From Primula veris (lineage: Eukaryota > Streptophyta > Magnoliopsida > Ericales > Primulaceae): 64,000 nucleotides of DNA. The notes under the pieces were generated by a model, which searched no databases, had not been told where the DNA came from, and worked only from the letters and a program-made list of their open reading frames with translations. The first letter of the stretch is position 1, and each line of letters starts with the position of its first letter. Made by a program: the position numbers and the translations under genes. This document shows, piece after piece, positions 1 through 12,323 of this stretch. The DNA is taken from NCBI GenBank assembly GCA_963682055.1, contig OY821747.1, forward strand, positions 16,728,258 to 16,792,257, in the 5' to 3' direction.

Positions 1-1713
1 TCCTGGAATCTTTCTTTCTCACATCTGTGTTCTTCACGGAAATTCCTCTACTTTAATCCTTTCTTTTAGATTTTCTAAAATTCTCATTTAGGTTAACATA
101 AAAATTCAAATCTCTGTTATTTAAGACTAATCCTCTTTAAGGGCTTCTGATTTGTTATTTTGTTGATACTAAGATCAAAAATTTATAATCTAGTATTTAA
201 GCGTAAAGTAATGTTGGCCAATTTTTTAAATTATGACAGATTAATCTAAACTAGTTATCTCTGAATTATAATGTTGATTTGTATTGGGATGAGCCGATGT
301 ACTAACCAGATTTCTTTTTTCTTTTCCTTGAAGTATGTACTAATCATTTTAAGTTGGGAGAAAATTTACGTAATATAATGTAACAATAATAATTCACATA
401 AATAACCCCTATTGTGTATTACTTTACCTATGAAACTTTTTAAGTTATGGCTTCAGGTTGTTATTTGTTTACAAAAAAAGGTGGGGAGAGAGTGTTTATT
501 CTTGTTATTAGATGAACTAATCTTGACCATTAAAGTAAAGTAAATGGAGGGTTGTGATTGATGTGTAAACATAATGTGTTTGTTTATGTGTGTATGGATC
601 ATTCCGCTTTATATGTATATATATATTTCATGGGGTATACGATCATTAAATACTAAGGTAGGGGCAAATGTGAAAAACTATATTTTCTACTACATTAAGG
701 AATTTTCTTAAAGCAAGTGAAATACCTAAGTGAACTATTATTATGGGACGGAGGGCGTAAATAATTCATTTTCTTTGAACTTGATTTGGTATTTATAAGT
801 ATCTTTCTCTATTTTTATTTTTGTTCGTAAGTCTGAATCTTTATATATGGGTTGTTTTGAGGTTGGGAAGGAAACGACAGAGGGGCTCAAGTAATTATAT
901 AGTTAGGTCAAATGAATCATGTCAAACCATATTGCATCTAGGTATTTGGATCACAGCCATTTTGCATTTAAGTCCATTCATTTTGCACTCTCTCTGACTC
1001 GTCTCTCACACAGATACACGCACACACATTTCGCCTGCTATGTTGATCTCCTTTAAACAAGTTTCTTGTTCAAGACTGTCCGGTTTCGTTTCAATTTACT
1101 AGTTCTTTTGGTTGCTAAATCTTCTTAAGATGGATACAGATTTCATATTTTTTTTATGCCCACAAGGCCACAAATCTATATCTATCATATATTTTTTTTC
1201 AAACTCGATCTTAGTTGGAGACTGAGACCTGTTTAACCTTCGAAGCAAAAACTGGTGGCAAATTAACTAGATATGACAGATGAGAAAGCCTACTTTAGCT
1301 GGTCATTAAAAAAAAAAATAAGAACGCATTTGTAAAGAGTCTCACAGGGTGACCCTTCCACGCTAAAGTAGAATATCATCAAAAAAAATTTGGGGACCGC
1401 TAGAACAAAGAATTTGCCCAACAAGTGCAAAGCTTTGTGTTTTCTTTTTTGGGGTGGGGATGGTATCTTACAACTGCACAAAAGTATACAATTTGTACTA
1501 AGGTTTATACAATTACGGGGGAAGTGGCCTTCAAAATCTCTATTTTAGGAACTTTTCTGGTTTGGATTTTGCAGAAGTTCCTTCATGTCATTGCCATGTA
1601 TTGTATTGTTACTACATGCTAGTTTCAGCTATTTTATTACTCTATTTTCTCTTTTATGTTCTCACATAGTTCTGCATTTAGATTACTCAATAACTGCTTA
1701 TTGTCTGCAACAG
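1..1713 (+). other. Non-coding, probably intron of POLD1
   Basis: No coding segment is recognisable on either strand. The POLD1 exon at 1714 begins in phase 2, so an upstream exon must exist. The zinc-ligand exon that should precede it (first Cys pair of the CysA motif) is not visible here, so this stretch is probably intron and that exon lies before the window. The content is AT-rich with a short CT/CA-rich patch near 985-1030. Confidence 0.5.
745..757. mobile_element. Stowaway-type terminal motif, remnant
   Basis: The motif GGGACGGAGGGCG matches the right terminus of Stowaway (Tc1/mariner) MITEs, which read CTCCCTCCGTCCC inward. The matching left end is not clear, so this is at most a decayed copy. 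Confidence 0.3.
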
Positions 1714-2401
1714 TGGTTCTGATAAAACGCTTTGTTCACACTGCAAAGGAAGAGAAGCTGAACTCTATTGCAAATCGGTTGCGAATGGTATGCCCAAATG
1801 ATAATCATTTTGTTTTTAAATTCAACTTTTGAATTAATAAAATGTGTCGTTGAAAAGAATTAAATTCTACCAAGCAACCAAGTTGTCTATTTTAGGTAAG
1901 CGAATTTAATAAACATGGTTTTACTGCAATTTCCGAATTAGAGAAGCTTTTTGGGAGGCTGTGGACGCAATGTCAAGAGTGTCAAGGATCTCTTCATCGG
2001 GATGTGCTCTGCACAAGGTTTTTCGCTGAACTTTTTTCCCCTTTCTACCATTCCCGTTTTTGTTTTCATCTGTGATTTGTTACATGGAACAGAATAATAA
2101 AGGTGGTTGTTTACTGCAATGAATGTTTTTTTTACATGAGATAGAAATATTACTCGTAAATAAATTTGTCCCTGCTATCAATGCTTGCCATTCACTAAGT
2201 GGCTCAACCAACCATTGTTCTTTTTTCCTGTGTGTTTTCAGTTAATTTGTTTGTCAGCTGTTTATTTTATTCATTTTGAAGTGTTCATAATGTTATCTTC
2301 TATTTCATCTCAGCCGAGACTGTCCAATATTTTACCGGAGAAAGAAGACGCAGAAAGATATGGCAGAAGCTAGAATCCAACTAGATAGATGGAACTTTTA
2401 G
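1714..2401 (+). CDS. POLD1: DNA polymerase delta catalytic subunit, C-terminal exons (partial)
   Basis: This is the C-terminus of the replicative DNA polymerase delta large subunit, a nuclear enzyme for lagging-strand synthesis and repair. Exons: 1714-1787 (second Cys pair of CysA, LCSHC, then GREAELYCK), about 1930-2017 (LFGRLWTQCQECQGS, HRDVLCT), and 2314-2401 (SRDCPIFYRRKK to RWNF, stop TAG 2399-2401). The Cys residues of QCQEC and VLCTSRDC form CysB, the conserved 4Fe-4S ligand set that also binds the small subunits in this family. The intron 2018-2313 has GT and AG ends in the right phase. The junction between the first two exons is odd: the exon ends in phase 1 at 1787, yet the position giving the family sequence VSELEKLFGR (1930) is preceded by AA, not AG. 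The rest of the gene lies left of the window. Confidence 0.9.
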
Positions 2402-3814
2402 AGGCTTATTAATGTTTTTTAGACTAGCTTTTGAAAGAGATGTATATGTAAGACTGTGACTTGTTCAGATGTTCCACATCGGTGTAATCTTAGTTGAACT
2501 TTTGGTTTAGAATTGTAGCCCATTGTTAAAATTACATCCGTTCTGTGTATTAACATGTTACAGTAGATTATTGTTTGTTTCATCCAGTTTAGCGCAACCT
2601 GTTTGATTACGCTTGATCGACATTTGAATCTACTCCACTAGTAAGCGCAGGTGTTCAAATAGTAAATTTCTTAGATCGATACAAATTTTGTTTTCCCATT
2701 GATTTGAAAATGTTGCTTCCTCTTTTCATCTAATAGATCGATACATATTTTTGTGTGAAACCTGCGTTATAACAAGCTCTCCCTTGTCCTACCTATTCAG
2801 AGACATTCTGGCTGGAATGGAATGTGAAGTTTGATGAATATAACTTCATGGGATTCATATGATTTTTAATAGAATGTCCAATCATCTCATAAAATGATTA
2901 GCAAACCGACCTAATTTATTACCATTTTCAGTCGTCTTCATGTTAAAGTCAGGCTAGTCAGCTCTAGTAGATCTCTAGCTTCTCCGGTATGATCCTGAAT
3001 TGTGATAAAAGCGAGGTTGTTACCTTGTGAACTGGGTCAAATTAGGTTCCCTCTAATAAAGTATTTTGGTGTCCCTCGTATTTCAACAAATCTAAAATTC
3101 GGCGATTGTGCATTTCGTATCCATCGAACTAAAATCCAGCAATTGTGTAATAAAGGGTCCATCAAAGTTGAAATAAATCAATTTGAATAAAAAATAATAA
3201 TCATAATAATTCCTTAATTTTTGCTCGCAGAAATTAAGATTATGGAATGGGGGGAGAAATAAGAGAAGTCAATATCACTAATAAGTAATCTTTACCCTCA
3301 ATTGTTGTATACATACATACGAATGGTCCAAATTTGAAAATATTATTCCCATCGGTTACTTTCACCTTAAAATAGTATTCGGTGCTCCAACAACCACATC
3401 AGCGAAGCAGAGAGATGTATGTAACTCCTGACATAGTTGATCAATAAGTAATATTGTATACAACTTGTAGTAATTTGAAATTAAAAATCATAGATGGGCA
3501 AATAAAGCAAGAGAAGTAATGATCACTACTACTTTCTCCGTCTCTAAATAATTGATCATTATTATATTTTAAAATATCAGTAGATGTTAATCACTTTCTT
3601 ATTTTAGAAAATACATATTATTAAAATTATTATTTTACTCTTTACAATTCAAACACAATTTTTTTTTTGATATGTCAGTTCTTGTGTTTTTTTGGGTATT
3701 CTCGCACTCTTTTAAATTTTACCATTCCCTCAACGCCACAAAAATGTGTCATTTCATTTTTAATTGTCCCAAATTATAATCTCATTTCCAATGTACTGCC
3801 CTTAGTTATGCTTT
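2402..3814 (+). other. POLD1 3' UTR and intergenic DNA
   Basis: The first 150-200 bases after the POLD1 stop are presumably 3' UTR, though no strong AATAAA is seen. No gene is recognisable after that. Near 3531 a weak Stowaway-like end (CTTTCTCCGTCTCTAAATA) may pair with GAGAGGGATGAAA near 4000, but the match is poor. Confidence 0.45.
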
Positions 3815-3866
3815 AAAAATTACATATATACACACATTAAAAAAATTACATATATACACACATTAA
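3815..3866. repeat. 26-bp tandem duplication
   Basis: A 26-base unit beginning AAAAATTACATATATACACA occurs twice head to tail (3815-3840 and 3841-3866) with no visible difference. It is a local slippage duplication. Confidence 0.85.
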
Positions 3867-4204
3867 ATAAGCATTGATAACAATAAATATTAACCTTCAC
3901 ATTATTGATTATTCAAAAAGTACTAAAGTAACATGTTAAATATCCTAACTATGCCTTCTTAATAATTGATGAAAACGCAAATAAGAACCTATTTTTGAGA
4001 GGGATGAAATATTAATTAGGAAATAATAACAAGAGTATAAAGTTAATCATTGCTCCTAACGGTTGGATACAAACAGACCAACGGTCGAGAATTAATCATT
4101 ACAATCAAATGTTGACCTAACCCCACATCATGAGAGTAAAACTATCGTAAATCCGGTGTAGTATAATTTAGTGTACCGAGTTCACATTATTGTTTATCCA
4201 CCTA

Positions 4205-4975
4205 TAAAAATATCGACATAGTCCCTGAAACTATGAGTCATTTTCAAATAACCCCCATAAACTATCAGTTATTTCAATTAACCCCTATAAACCATCAATC
4301 TTTTACAATTAACCCCTATAAACTATCAAACTTTTACAATTAACCCATCGGTTCATATTTATAATGACACAACTTTTTATTCATTTGTTCATTTTACAAA
4401 ACTATTTATTTCTTATATCTAGTTGTCAATGCACGTAGTTAAGAGATCAATTACATTAAAATACCATCAAAATAGGCTTTATATAAGAAAATATTACTCG
4501 CTCCGTCCCAAAGTATTGGAGACTCAACTTTTAAAGATTTTTTCTTCTTTTCCGTTAAATGCCAATTTCAACATTTAAATTTATGGATGTGTGATATTGT
4601 AACATTTTCCTAGGCACATATATGCATATTAAGTAGGCGTATAAAATGTAAACATTGCATTTTTTTCTTTATAATTTGGGAAAGTTCCATTTAATTCGGG
4701 ACGGAGAGGGTATTTAAGTAAGAAAAAACTATTTTTTTATGTCATTGCATAAAAAAATTACTTGCTATGCATGAATATCTAATGAATGATTATATAATAA
4801 ATGAAAAATCAACCAAAACAGATTATAAAGCATAACGTTATAATCATTTAAAAAAATAGCATTGAAGGTTAATTGGAAAAGTTTGATACCTTATAGAGGT
4901 TAATTACAAGAAATGATAGTTTATGTGGGTTATTTGAAAATAACCGATAGTTCTATGGGGTTATTTGCATTTAAC
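4205..4975. mobile_element. Non-autonomous element with long, internally repetitive TIRs (MULE-like MITE)
   Basis: The two ends are inverted copies. The left end has CATTTTCAAATAACCC, ATAAACTATCA and three tandem TTACAATTAACCCCTATAAA-type units. The right end (about 4865-4970) has the same motifs reversed, for example GGGTTATTTGAAAATAAC. Long, repeat-rich inverted ends are typical of Mutator-like MITEs. There is no transposase, and the exact termini and target duplication are not certain. A Stowaway lies inside it. Confidence 0.6.
4497..4710. mobile_element. Stowaway-like MITE (Tc1/mariner)
   Basis: The left end CTCGCTCCGTCCCAAA and right end GGGACGGAGAGGG are inverted copies of the Stowaway terminus. 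TA flanks both sides (4495-4496 and 4711-4712), the expected target duplication. Its length of 214 bp is usual for the family. It sits between the TIRs of the larger element and therefore inserted later. Confidence 0.85.
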
Positions 4976-5009
4976 ACGAAAAACATAGAAAACATCGTTG
5001 TAGAAAAAA

Positions 5010-5063
5010 CATGATCATATATTCATATAAAAACACAGCAAAACACACACACACACACACACA
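5010..5063 (+). promoter_or_regulatory. Probable PMD gene promoter with TATA and CA repeat
   Basis: CATATAAAAAC at 5024-5034 is a good TATA candidate about 160 bp before the ATG at 5191. It is followed by a (CA)n run at 5044-5063 that would lie at or just after the transcription start. Promoter assignment is by position only. Confidence 0.4.
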
Positions 5064-5190
5064 AAACCACTCTCTTTAGAGAACTGAAGGTATAAGTTAT
5101 ATCCTTTTTATTATTAAATTTATTTATCAATCAATCTTACAATCTATCTACTTGGTTTGTTAAAATTAACACAAAATCATATTTTCCAGA

Positions 5191-8100
5191 ATGAAGAAAA
5201 TTGAAGAATCATCATCAACAACAATGATGTTGATAGAAGAAAAAGAGGAGCTAATAATAATCAGTAATTTATCCGAAAACCCTACAAAAAAACCCATTCG
5301 CTTCCTCACCCCTTCTCTCTCCTCCTCCGACTCCGATACCGCGTTTGACCTCCCCCTCTCTGCTTTCCGCTCCTCCTCTGAAAACCCGAACCCGACAAAC
5401 ATATCAACTTGGGTGAACAATCCTCTCAAGAACTGGCCCGAGTGGGTTACCCGCATGCAAGCTTTGCACGAACCGACTTGGCGAAAGGCTGGAATTCATC
5501 ATGCTGTTTTGAGTTCCACTTACTCTGTTAAACCGGATACGGACTTGGTTTTCGAGCTTGCTTCGAGATGGTGTACAACTACGAACACATTTGTTTTCCC
5601 TTACGCTGAGGCTACTCTTACCCTCGAGGATGTCGCTGTCTTGGGTGGATTTTCCGTCTCCGGAGAACCCGTGGTTGAAAAAGTGGTGCACTCTTTCTTT
5701 ACTATGATTTCTTACCGTTTTTCTAATCATATCATTTTCATGTATTCGAGTTTCGATGAGTTATTTGGTTATGTAAGGCCATCTAATCATAAGAGGACCG
5801 CATAATTTCTAAATCAAAATTGCTTAGATATTTAAACACTAGTAATCGTAGCCTAGCGTTGCGTGTGCGACACGTATTGTCATTTATTTTATTCCGAACG
5901 AATAATGTTAAGATTTTCAAAAGGATCCACAATAGCGGTATGCAATTTTTAGCCCATGATTTCGTATACAGATGGTATGTAATAAGGTGTATGTGATTAT
6001 GTAGCCACGATTTTGTATTTAAGAGGGGTATGTATACGATTTTGTTTGGGATGGTAATAGATCAATTTTTTTACTAATCTATTATTTACATTGAGTTAGA
6101 TATATGTGTAATTAGGCAAATAGGCTAAGGGTATTTTCGGAAAAAAGTGGGCCAAAATTTGGCAGACTCAAAACTCTTGGTTTTGTTTATTATTATAGTA
6201 AGTATGATATCAAATTTTCATGGACATATATATAAACTGGTTTTAATTTTTGTTTTTGTGCTTTTCAGGGTTGTGATGCTGTGGGCAGTGGAGCCTGCTC
6301 AGAGCCACCACTGGATTGCGATGTTGAGATTGTCAGGGAGTTGGAAAAGGCGAGGGAAGATCTGAATAAGAGTAGTCTTAAGAAGGTGACGGTGAATTCT
6401 TGGATGAGGGTTTTTATGGGTAGCGGGAGCATAGCAGAGCACGTGGCGTTTCTGGTGTTGTGGTTGTCAAGACATGTCTTCAGATTTTCTCATGACGTCG
6501 TTGGTAAGCACCTGCATGCGCTTGCTTGTCGGCTCGCTAGGGGGACGAGGGTCGCCTTGGCTCCTTCCGTCCTTGCGTCTCTCTATCGAGACCTCACCCT
6601 TTTGAAACAAGCTTTGTTTCGTAAGAAAAACAAGGATGTGGTGGTGAAAGTGTGGTCTCCTATGCACCTGGTCCAGATTTGGGGTTGGGAGAGGTTTCCA
6701 ACTCTCAGACCTCAACCGAATTCGAGGATCGAAGACGAACCGAGAATGGCTAAGTGGAATGGAGTGATGGCTCGCAGGAAAAATCTTCAAAAGGTCGATT
6801 ACTATATCTATATATAGTTAATTTTGCCATCCTTACTTGATAGCTATACATAACCAAGGTAGTAACAACCATTTCCTAATCGAACCTTCATTGAATATTA
6901 ACCAAGGTTATAGAATTGAATTATTTTTTTAACAAATATTTTCCTAGTTTCCCCTTTTCATTGAATATTTAAATGTTGTTTTGTTGGTAAATATGACATT
7001 AACTAAGGGAATATAGATAAATTATTTATTGTAGTTCAATTTCCAATTGTTAGTTCAACTTCCAATTGTAGTTCAATTTCCAACAGGCCTATTAATTGGA
7101 ATACCAAAATAGAACTCTTGCCTATCAAATAAGGTCATCAGGAGTATTTTTCATGTTTATTTTTATTTTCAGGGCTTTGACCGCTTTCTTTCCGTATATA
7201 GACAAAATATTTGATTGTCGGGAATCATTCAGTTGCTTTATCTTCATGCTGTTAATTTGGTTGAGAATAGAGTTTAGATGTTTGTGATTGAAAGTGACTT
7301 AATTCGAGTTTTTTTACTAAATTAATGCTATCGACCAAACTCTTTCCCTATCCATTTCTATCCCTACACCATTTATGTATTTAAGTTACTTTGGAACATC
7401 AGATATATGTATTTTTTTAATTTTTTTTAAAGAGGATTAAGGCTATCACACCTAACCATTTATAAGACTCAAACCATGCACCTCATAAGTGAAAGTGCGG
7501 GTTCGGACGCACCAGGCTAGGCCTAATGGGGTTGGACATATCACATCACACATATTGGACATATTTCAATATCTACGTCCTCTTATATTCTTCTTTTTTG
7601 TACTAATGTAAAATTATCCATCTAAATGTTAATTAGTTGTATTTATACTTTTTTTTTTTTTTTTGTTTCACCTTATCAAGAAATAGCAAGATAGAATTAA
7701 ACTGAATAGTTTTATTGCTTCAACACAATCTCTTTCTTGACATCATCTCTTGGCTTTCAGTCTAGACTTTATATTGTTCCAGAACCTGCAAAAAGTTGTA
7801 AACATTATGAAATTTTAATAGCATCTTGGTAGTCGCGGCATTACTCATAAGCAACCCAACCCTAAATAATCACTCCGCAGGTCTATAGTTGTGTTTCTCG
7901 TATATCGTGATACAGTTATTATTATATTAAAGATGGTGAAACGGCTAGAAACCTGGCGGAGTATTTCTATCTTTCTATTTTGGTATATTTCCTTCTTTTT
8001 ATATCACTCCTTGACTTGGATAGCTTGATATTGAAATTTCGACCCACTAATTTTGCTGATAAAGCTTATGTCTAATATTACAAGGAGCTATATTAAGTCA

Positions 8101-10665
8101 AAAGACGGGAGTCACAAGACATCAGAATCAGAATAGAAGTTAAAAAATGTTCTTTACACTAGTACTTTAGGAAGAAGTCTAACCTTAGTATCAAAAGTAC
8201 ACTCATCAATGGGAAACAAAGTCATGAACAAGAAATCATTTTCCTTGTGTTATGTTTTCTAGACAGGAAGTACTATAAAAATGACGGTAAGTCTATAGTT
8301 TTTGATTGCAACTTTTTAGCTGACATGTTTATTAAAACTCGTTTGCTTTTATTAGTTCCCTAGACCGGAAGCAGTAAAACATTTAGATTTTCTGGTATTG
8401 CTTGATTATCAACATCTAGATGGATAGTTTCACAATCAAGCGAAAGAGAGAGGATAGAATAGAATGTAGATATAGCCTATTGGGATAAAGAAATAATTAC
8501 AAATATCACTTATTTATTGCGTAAGCGTCCAATTGTAAATCTCTCTCTTATGTGTCATGTGATGTGGCAAAAATAACTTAAATTGGTAAATAGTTTTGAA
8601 ATAGTAATAGATATGGAAATGGTTTTGTATAGCAACATTTTCAAAAAAAATCAAGTTCTCAGTTTTAGGCCACCATATTTGATTAATGTGTATGACAGGT
8701 TATTAAATTTGTGATATAATTGTAATTGACAACTAACTATGACTAGATAAATAAGTGCGTGGTTTGCTTTCTTGGAATTAACTAATCTGTCGTAGTTGGA
8801 GGTGTGAGGTTGAAAAATAATTTAGATTTTATAATTTCCAAGAAACCATAGTTACTTCAATAGTTATAGTTTTGTAGAAATAAAACTCATCCTAATTATT
8901 TGTAGAATTTTCGAGGTGAAGAAGTTTATTATTTTCTGTTTATTTTTAGGGTTCGGAATTGGCAGAGGTGAGATCAGCCATAGATTCTGGTTCTGAGAGT
9001 TTCATTTGGCGGCCATATGGTGATGATGAGAGAGAGAGATGCTGGCAGCTTCGTAATATTTACCCGGATAAAGAGAAGTGGGTGTCGGTGGGTCCGGGTA
9101 TGCATGAGGATTTTAAGTCATTTGCGAAAATTGTGAGGGTGTCTGAATTAGTTGGTATCAATTGTATACAACCTTATTTTCCTCATCGTGTTTCGAGGCA
9201 ATTTGGATTTGACCAGGAAATTCCTGGCCTAGTGGTTCGTTTTGACAAGAGTCCTGAGATTGCTTGGAAAAATTACAATAGGGCAATTAGAGACGAGAAA
9301 TTGTATATTCCGGCTTGGTCTTTTAGATCGGGTGTTACGAGTCGGTATTTGGAGTGGTGGGAACAGTCGAAACTAGTTCAAAAAAGAGAGAAAAATGACG
9401 CTGTCAAAGTTAAAGACCGGAAAAGGAAGTCAATAACCGAGCTTTTGAAAGAATTCCCCATAGCCACCTCAAGTAGAACGAATAAAAAGAGTCCAGCTAT
9501 TGAGGATTTTGCTGCTCGTAACATGAAATTAAAAGCAGAGAAAGTTGTTAGTAATGTTGTAAAAGCTACCAAGTCGAAAAAGTCACGGAAGATCAAGAAA
9601 AAGGGTAAACAAGTACTTCAAGAAAATGAATTAGGCAAAATTCCTGATGCTTGCATGGCATCATCAGGTGCTGAATTAGAAAAGGGAACAAGTATAAAAA
9701 AACAAAGACTCGAACAAACTGATGGGAGCAAAAGTCCTGACGATTTGAGGTTGTCCTCTTGTGCTGAATCACATGAGGAATTGGGGAGTACTAAACAAAA
9801 TTTTGTAGTAATCGATGATTACAAGATTTTTGATAATTGTAAGTCTGCTTCTAGTGCTGAATCTCCAGGGGAAATGGAGAATGATAACCAAAGACTTGGA
9901 AGAATAGATGAAAACAAAATCCCTTGTATGGAAACAAGGCACGATGAAGGTGAAATTAATGTTCCTAGTAATGACGAGTTTTCTCCTCATGTTGAACCTC
10001 AAGAACCATTATTGTCTCAACAGGCTGGTAATGATGATGATGTACGATCAGAGTCACATATGGAACCAACAAAAGTTCAAGAAAGTCCAAATCAAACTCT
10101 TGATGATATTGGAAAAGAAAGTTCAATCCAAAGTCTTGATGATAACCATAGACTTGGAAGAATAGATGAAAACAAAATCCCTTGTATGAATACAAGGCAT
10201 GATGAAGGTGAAATTAATGTTTCCAGTAGTGACGAGTTTTCTCCTCATGTTGGACCTCAAGAACCATTATTGTCTCAACTGGCTTGTAATGACGATGATG
10301 TACGATTAGAGTCTCATATGGAACCAACAAAAGTTCAAGAAAGTCCAATCCGAACTCTTGATGACATTGGAAAAGAAATCAAATATGGTAATGATGTACA
10401 TATGGAACCTCTTCTGGAACCAGCCAAAGTTTGCGAAACTACAACAAAGCAAGTTGTGGCCAAAGTGGCAGTTGACGAGGGGAGAGAGAGAATAGTGGGG
10501 GGTAGTGTAGATAGCGTAAACAAAGACAGATCTGAAGCTAATGCTAAATTGTACAGACTGGAAATGTTGAGAAGAATGCCACTTGAGACCAGAATTAGCA
10601 GACTCGAGATACTTGGGGCTCGGCTGAAAAAGGAATGGGTAGAACTCAAGTCTGTCAAAAAGTAA
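5191..10665 (+). CDS. Plant mobile domain (PMD/MAIN-like) protein
   Basis: Three exons: 5191-about 5682, 6269-6793 and 8950-10665, joined in phase 0, giving about 910 residues. The PMD domain spans exon 1 (WPEWVTRMQ, FVFPYAEATLTLEDVAVLGG), exon 2 (VNSWMRVFMGSG, AFLVLWLSRHVF, ALAPSVLASLYRDL, WGWERFPTLRP) and the start of exon 3 (WRPYGDDERERCWQ, YFPHRVSRQFGFDQEIPG). The family includes MAINTENANCE OF MERISTEMS and MAIL1, nuclear proteins linked to meristem integrity and transposon silencing; the domain is also carried by some transposons. The C-terminal half is acidic and low-complexity, with lysine-rich stretches (KSKKSRKIKKKGK) that look like a nuclear localisation signal, an 86-residue tandem duplication and a short terminal coiled coil. 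The exon 1 donor is not settled (GT at 5671, 5674 or 5683 all keep phase). Intron 2 (2.16 kb) holds nothing recognisable. MAIL1-type proteins are usually about 500-700 residues, so the tail is an extension. Confidence 0.85.
9883..10386 (+). repeat. 258-bp in-frame tandem duplication in the PMD gene
   Basis: The segment 9883-10140 is repeated at 10141-about 10386. Both copies encode RLGRIDENKIPCM, HDEGEINV, DEFSPHV, EPLLSQ and SHMEPTKVQESP. The period is exactly 86 codons, and only scattered substitutions separate the copies, so the event is recent relative to the surrounding decay. Confidence 0.95.
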
Positions 10666-12323
10666 TAAAATAATAAGTTTCTAGTTTATTTCCCTTGTTT
10701 ATTGATATTAGTATTTTCTTATAATTGGTGCAACTCAGATCCGGATATGAACTATGCTTTCGATGCTTTTGTTAAGAATTGTGATTTGTATTATTGTAAG
10801 ATAATATAAGAGCATGATAGTTGTGATACAGGTCGCTATCTACCAACTAATGAATTACAGCTTTTATACACAGTACTAGGCTACTAGCATGGAAGCTCCG
10901 TCCATTGGACGTGGTTGTTCCCTACAGTACTCAGAAATGTTAGTTTTTTTTGAAGAAATTTAAAATACTAATTTGCATGCAATCACAGTCTAATAATTGC
11001 AATGCACTTATGCACGTCATTCATAAAATAATTTTGGAGTGTACTTAAGCAACACTCCTAGATCATAATCACTTATATCAAAGTTAAATAACTTTTTAAA
11101 TTTCAATAAGATAAAACTTGCTGATGATATTTGAAAGTAATCTTAGGAAGGATTTTCACTTGAGTAGGCTTAAATTGCAACCAACAACTCACAAAAACTT
11201 TTAAGAGTGATGTATTAAATGAGAGGTCCTCTTCCACCTTAATTTTACACACAAAAGTACAAACAATGTAACGAGAATAAATAAATGCTTAATATAAAAC
11301 AGGGTGCTCTTTGTTTCATCAACCATGTCATTGGCTAGAATTATCAATATTCCAAAAACACCAAGACACTAAAGATGAAAAAAATCCCCTTCAAAATCAT
11401 GTCATTATCTTTAGGCATTTCATAGATCTTTAACCTTTGTTCCCTTTAGCCCCTTATTATTGTACTGATCCACCGTCACTTTTGAAAAGTCATTCATGCC
11501 CCATGTTACAAAACTTGAGCATAGTTGCACCTTTGGAAAATCAACGTCACAATCGCCCAGGGACGAAGTTACCAAAATGACAAGGGGTTTCCATCGTAAC
11601 ACGGCAATTTATAAAAATGCTAACTTTTTTTAAGGACACTTTTAATAGATGGGAGGAGCACCTTCCAATGCTTAGGCGGATGAGTAGAGATGTTATGTTG
11701 TCCTTTGTTGGTTTGTAGCTTTTTCATGTTTTCTCAAAGTATTCCTCTTTTATGCTTTTGTATGTTGATGTGTCGATGTTTTTCTCGTCTTCACTAATTA
11801 TGTATGTAGTTGTATGATGCTCGTATTTTTTCCTTTACTTGTATACTTTTGTGTGGCGATTTGCCGACGCTTTGATGTTTTTCTTCCGTCTTCATTACGT
11901 ATGTCGTTGTATGATTGTCCATATTGTTTGAATACATAGTGAGAGAATAATGAACACAAGGTAGGAAACTAACGTATAATCAAATTTGATTTTTATCTAA
12001 TATCATGATTGTTTTTTCAAATAGTAAGGAGATTATTATAAGTAATACGAAGTTACGAACTGATTTGGAATAGTGTAATTTGATGTTTATAAATACCCTA
12101 TGTTTGATGTTCATACGGAGTTATGATCGATGTCACAAGCAAAAAGATGTGCATAGATATTGATGAGCGGAAGTAATTGAAATTCACTACTTCATGTAAT
12201 ACTTGATGCTTTATCGAGCTAGTGAAATTGTAATTCGAACATGGTGAGAGACTGTTTCTTGTAATTGTTATTGATCGAGTTGGCATTCGTCAACTTGAAG
12301 CCTTATCATTTACCCCGGTTTTA
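10666..12323. other. Intergenic DNA after the PMD gene
   Basis: AATAAAATAATAAG directly after the stop codon may act as polyadenylation signal. No coding potential or clear transposon terminus is seen in the rest. It contains AT-rich sequence and two similar TATGT(A/C)GTTGTATGAT stretches near 11800-11915. Confidence 0.4.

Noticed and set aside
5683..5805. Read-through of PMD exon 1 to a stop at 5805
   Set aside because: Sequence after about 5682 loses PMD similarity and becomes AT-rich; exon 2 at 6269 continues the domain in phase.
8310..8350. LADMF-like frame resembling the copia RNase H tail in PMD intron 2
   Set aside because: Only about a dozen residues match, with no other copia motif nearby; probably chance.
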